NCBI GenBank assembly: GCA_937863205.1
Contig: CALMGA010000414.1
Span: 1-7,910, forward strand
DNA: 7,910 nucleotides
From: an uncultured Beijerinckiaceae bacterium
Lineage (GTDB): Bacteria; Pseudomonadota; Alphaproteobacteria; Rhizobiales; Beijerinckiaceae
Direction: 5' to 3'
Of this stretch, positions 5,196 through 7,910 are shown one piece after another. The translations under genes and the position numbers were made by a program. Numbering within the stretch: position 1 is the first letter of the stretch; every line of letters begins with the position of its first letter. Below the pieces are notes generated by a model. The model was not told where the DNA came from. It searched no databases and saw only the letters and a list, made by a program, of their open reading frames with translations.

Positions 5196-7191
5196 GTCGG
5201 GTCGCGATCGTTTGCCGGCAGGCGATGGCCTGCAGGCCGTTCGTCTCCCGCCATTCCGGTGTCGCGTAGGAATCGACGACCCAGCCGGCCGGCACGGGCC
5301 AGACCACGCTTCCGGGGAGGTCCAGCGCCGGCCGACCCTCCCCCAGCGGGACGATCACGAGGCCCGGCGCATCGTCCCGGCGGCAGAAGGCGGCGACCGT
5401 GTCGGCGCCGACGCGGGTACGGTCGTCGTCGGCCATCACGTTCCACGGCTCGAAGATCGCCTTGCGAGCCAGACCGAGCGCGAGCAGGCTGTCGGCGCGG
5501 CGTCGCCATTCGATGGCGAGCGGACGCGAGAACACGATCCCGACCGCCTGCTGCGACGACATCCATTGCGCTTGCCGCAAAAGAAACCAGGGCTCGGCGA
5601 TGCCGTCGATCCACAGCACGTCGGTCGGACGGCCGCCGGTCAGGGAGGCCAGCGCGTCGGGGACCTGCCCGGCCTCGACGTAGCGGCCGTAGGCCGAGCG
5701 CTGGTCCCACAGCTTCCCCGCGCCGGTCGCGAGAAGCATCGCCGCGCCCCCGATGACGGGTAGCGGCAGCAGCCGATGACGCCAGGGTTGCGGTGCCAGG
5801 AGCCACAGGGCGATCGCGAGGCAGACCGGCGCGGTGTGAAGGTTGTTGCGCAGGGGATCGATCATCTGCAGCGGCATGGCCGGCGGCACCGTGCGTAGAA
5901 AGGCGACGTAGCCCATTATCGGGCCGCCCGACCAGATCAGCAGCAGCACCGCGGCGACCGCCGCGACGCCCATCGCGTGGCGGGGCGTGAAGCCGAAGGT
6001 GAGGTGCCCGGACGCCAAGATCAGGGCGGCGGCGCAAAGCGCGGCGGTGAAGGCGAGGCTCGGCTGGTCGAACCAAGCGAGGGCCAGCAGCGTCAGCACG
6101 ATGCGCCCGCGCGGTCCCTCGTCCCACAGGCCGGGCGCGCAGGCGACCAAGCCGGCGCCGCCGACGACCGCGAGCAGCCATGTCGCGCGCCAGAGCTGGA
6201 TCTGAAGGACCAGGAGGATGTGCATCCGGTCGCCGAGAAGGGCCGCCGCCAGCAGCACGAGCACCGCCGCCGCCACGCAGAGCAGAACCGTCCGGGCGCG
6301 GCGCGGCACGAAAGGCGCGGCGACCAGGATCGTGGTCGCTTGAACAAGGATCGGGCAGAACGAGGTGGCGCGCCACAGGGTCGGAAACAGGTGCGGGCTG
6401 CGCTCGACGAGGAGACCGAGCCAGTCGGGATCGATCACCACCAGCAGCCGGTCGAACAGCGGCACGCCGAGGCGGGCGAGCGCGAGCGCGCCCAGGCCCA
6501 GCAGCGCAGCGCCCGCTAAAATGAAGGCGCGCCGCCCCGATGCCGCGAGCAGGGTGCCGAGCGCGGTCCCGACGCCGGCCAACGCCATGATCGGGTGCAG
6601 GGCGAGCGCGGTGCCGAGCAGAACGGCCGACAGCCGGACGCGTCCGACGATCAGGGCGGCAAGCATGCCGACGACGGCCGCCTCGGCGAAGGGGCGGGGA
6701 ATGGCCGCCGTTTCGCCGAAGTGGAAGACGCCGGTCTGGCCATAGGTCACCGGCAGCACGGCAAGCGCCAGGACGATGGCCAGCGCGGTGCGCGGCGGCG
6801 CGAGGGCACGGGCGAGCGCGGTGACCGCCGCCAGGAAGCAGGCATCGGCGAGGGCGGCGATGAGCACCCCCGTGTTTGCCGGCCCGAGCGCGCCCACGAG
6901 CGCCTTGGCGATCACCGGGAAAAGGGAAAAGCGGGACTGGCCGTCGTAGGCGAAGGCGAAGTCGCGACCGATCCCGTCCGGGTCGAGGTCGGCGAGCGCG
7001 CGGCCGAGATAGATCGTGCTGTCGCCGATGATGCCGACGTAGGGGTGGCAAATGCCCCAAAGCGCGGCGGTGCCGACCAGAACGATCGCCGCGCGCAGCG
7101 GAAGCGCCGCGCGGTCCCGCCCGGCCGCGAGTTGGACAGTCTCGGACCCAATACCGGATCCGGCCCAGGATCCTATCCTGTCGTGTCGCAT
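5161..7191 (-). CDS. Large polytopic membrane protein of unknown function, GT-C-like architecture
   Basis: A 676-residue protein that I do not recognise as a named family. About 12-14 hydrophobic segments span residues 33-490 (for example 33-50, 107-131, 136-150, 165-183, 186-205, 221-241, 301-320, 335-352, 405-420, 474-489). A hydrophilic C-terminal domain of about 185 residues follows (492-676). The loop after the first segment is rich in acidic residues (GDSTIY with D57, then DLDPDGIGRDFAF), followed by AAIPRPFAE (162-170), ALHP (197-200) and QLWRATW (332-338). A long run of membrane segments, an acidic first external loop and a soluble C-terminal domain is the layout of GT-C glycosyltransferases that use polyprenyl-phosphate sugars; this is an architectural inference, not a homology call. 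The start at 7191 has GAAG about 5 nt upstream. It lies 49 bp after the FAD oxidoreductase gene and is probably co-transcribed with it. Confidence 0.8.
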   Translation of the reverse strand: MRHDRIGSWAGSGIGSETVQLAAGRDRAALPLRAAIVLVGTAALWGICHPYVGIIGDSTIYLGRALADLDPDGIGRDFAFAYDGQSRFSLFPVIAKALVGALGPANTGVLIAALADACFLAAVTALARALAPPRTALAIVLALAVLPVTYGQTGVFHFGETAAIPRPFAEAAVVGMLAALIVGRVRLSAVLLGTALALHPIMALAGVGTALGTLLAASGRRAFILAGAALLGLGALALARLGVPLFDRLLVVIDPDWLGLLVERSPHLFPTLWRATSFCPILVQATTILVAAPFVPRRARTVLLCVAAAVLVLLAAALLGDRMHILLVLQIQLWRATWLLAVVGGAGLVACAPGLWDEGPRGRIVLTLLALAWFDQPSLAFTAALCAAALILASGHLTFGFTPRHAMGVAAVAAVLLLIWSGGPIMGYVAFLRTVPPAMPLQMIDPLRNNLHTAPVCLAIALWLLAPQPWRHRLLPLPVIGGAAMLLATGAGKLWDQRSAYGRYVEAGQVPDALASLTGGRPTDVLWIDGIAEPWFLLRQAQWMSSQQAVGIVFSRPLAIEWRRRADSLLALGLARKAIFEPWNVMADDDRTRVGADTVAAFCRRDDAPGLVIVPLGEGRPALDLPGSVVWPVPAGWVVDSYATPEWRETNGLQAIACRQTIATRLTPGLATAPAR

Positions 7192-7240
7192 CGACTTCGT
7201 CCGAAAACCGCCGCGCGCGTTCCCGTCCGATGATGGCGTG

Positions 7241-7910
7241 TCACGCGGCGGCCTTTCTTGGCACCAGCCGCTCGCTTTTCAGCGCTTCCTGCGCCCCCGA
7301 CAGCCCGGCCTCGCCGTATTCGGCATCCTCGTTGACGGCCCAGGTGTCGAACAGCGCGGCATCGGCGATGATGTTCTTGGCCGTCAGCATGCCGGTCATC
7401 ATGGCATGGTCCTGGTTGTTGTACTTGTGCATGCCGTTGCGCCCGACCAGGTGCAGCCGGGGGAAGCGCAGCGCGATCTCGCGCCGGATCACGTCGAGGT
7501 TGGCGGCATACTCCTCGTCGTAGACGGGATAGGCCTTGGCTTGGCGGACCACGCAGGCGTCGGTGACGTCGGCGCCATCCATCAGCCCGATCTTGGCGAT
7601 CTCGGCCTTGGCCAGCGTCACCAAGTCGTCGTCGGACGCGTTCCACAGGCCGTCGCCCTCGAAGCAGAAGTATTCCAGCCCCAAGCAGGTCGAAACGCCG
7701 TCGGGGATCATGTCGGGCGACCAGGAGCGGAAGTTCTGCACCCGGCCGACCTTCACCGAGGGATCGTGGATGTAGACCCAGTTGTCGGGCAGTTCCATCC
7801 GCGAGCGGCCGATCAGCACCACGGTGAGGAAGTCGCGGTATTTCAGCGCCCGCGCGTGGAACAGCGACAGCGGCTTGGGGTGAATGCGCCCCATCAGCTC
7901 GCGCACCGGC
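7241..7910 (-). CDS. NAD(P)/FAD-dependent oxidoreductase (amine-oxidase / UDP-galactopyranose-mutase-like), C-terminal part
   Basis: About 223 C-terminal residues of a flavoenzyme whose N-terminus lies beyond the right edge; the reading frame stays open through 7910, so the GTG at 7906 is most likely internal. Recognisable stretches are ALKYRDFLTVVLI, LPDNWVYIHDPSVKVGRVQN, TCLGLEYFCFEGDGLW and the C-terminal flavin-contacting LVGRNGMHKYNNQDHAMMTG, which resembles the GRxGxYxYxxMD-type end of UDP-galactopyranose mutases and the COG1232 (HemY-like) oxidoreductases. The Rossmann GxGxxG motif would be in the missing part. Proteins of this type are often found with glycosyltransferases and membrane proteins of polysaccharide or glycolipid synthesis, so a redox-neutral or redox sugar modification is plausible, but the substrate is unknown. 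It is the upstream member of a two-gene minus-strand unit with the polytopic membrane protein. The tail after AEYGEAGLSG is probably helical. Confidence 0.85.
   Translation of the reverse strand, partial: PVRELMGRIHPKPLSLFHARALKYRDFLTVVLIGRSRMELPDNWVYIHDPSVKVGRVQNFRSWSPDMIPDGVSTCLGLEYFCFEGDGLWNASDDDLVTLAKAEIAKIGLMDGADVTDACVVRQAKAYPVYDEEYAANLDVIRREIALRFPRLHLVGRNGMHKYNNQDHAMMTGMLTAKNIIADAALFDTWAVNEDAEYGEAGLSGAQEALKSERLVPRKAAA

Noticed and set aside
5015..7060. Second long minus-strand frame (about 680 residues) parallel to the polytopic membrane protein.
   Set aside because: Its translation is Arg/Pro-rich with no hydrophobic segments, the usual shadow of a GC-rich gene, whereas the chosen frame gives regular membrane helices and an upstream ribosome-binding site.
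7192..7240. Repeated CGGACG in the gap between the flavoenzyme and the membrane protein.
   Set aside because: Six-base repeats at this GC content are expected by chance, and they show no promoter-like or hairpin arrangement.

Overview
GC-rich DNA whose best-matching gene set is alphaproteobacterial: the rplU-rpmA-GNAT order (normally followed by obgE), an OmpR-type response regulator coupled to a cyclic-nucleotide-binding protein, a YkuD-type L,D-transpeptidase and a GT21/HpnI-like lipid glycosyltransferase. I cannot name the genus from the sequence alone; Hyphomicrobiales or Rhodospirillales are the likeliest orders. No RNA genes, insertion sequences, phage genes, CRISPR arrays or origins were seen. 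The longest stretch without a gene is only about 210 bp (860-1068).

Layout. (1) 1-1068, minus strand: a ribosomal operon. A promoter near 962-990 leads through a structured 5' leader into rplU (L21), then rpmA (L27), then the first 50 codons of a GNAT acetyltransferase that runs off the left edge. (2) 1069-2921: a signalling and envelope block. An OmpR-family response regulator and a small cNMP-binding protein overlap by one base (TGATG) on the minus strand. A YkuD-family L,D-transpeptidase is divergent from them on the plus strand. (3) 2943-5195: a minus-strand ceramide-glucosyltransferase/HpnI-like membrane glycosyltransferase is divergent from a plus-strand periplasmic substrate-binding protein of the iron-siderophore/cobalamin type. 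The 87-bp gap between them holds a strong purine-rich ribosome-binding sequence, a possible 22-codon leader ORF and a 10-bp perfect inverted repeat that covers the substrate-binding gene's own ribosome-binding site. (4) 5161-7910, minus strand: a NAD(P)/FAD-dependent oxidoreductase related to UDP-galactopyranose mutase and protoporphyrinogen oxidase, cut by the right edge. It is followed by a large polytopic membrane protein of unknown function whose end overlaps the substrate-binding gene tail-to-tail by 35 bp.

How it fits together. Apart from translation (L21/L27), the recurring theme is the cell envelope: peptidoglycan cross-linking, glycolipid synthesis, periplasmic metal-chelate or corrinoid capture, and a possible glycan-modification pair (FAD enzyme plus GT-C-like membrane protein). 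None of these blocks is clearly a new system. The least explained pieces are the leader structure before the substrate-binding gene, the response-regulator/cNMP-sensor pair without a histidine kinase, and the unassigned 676-residue membrane protein.
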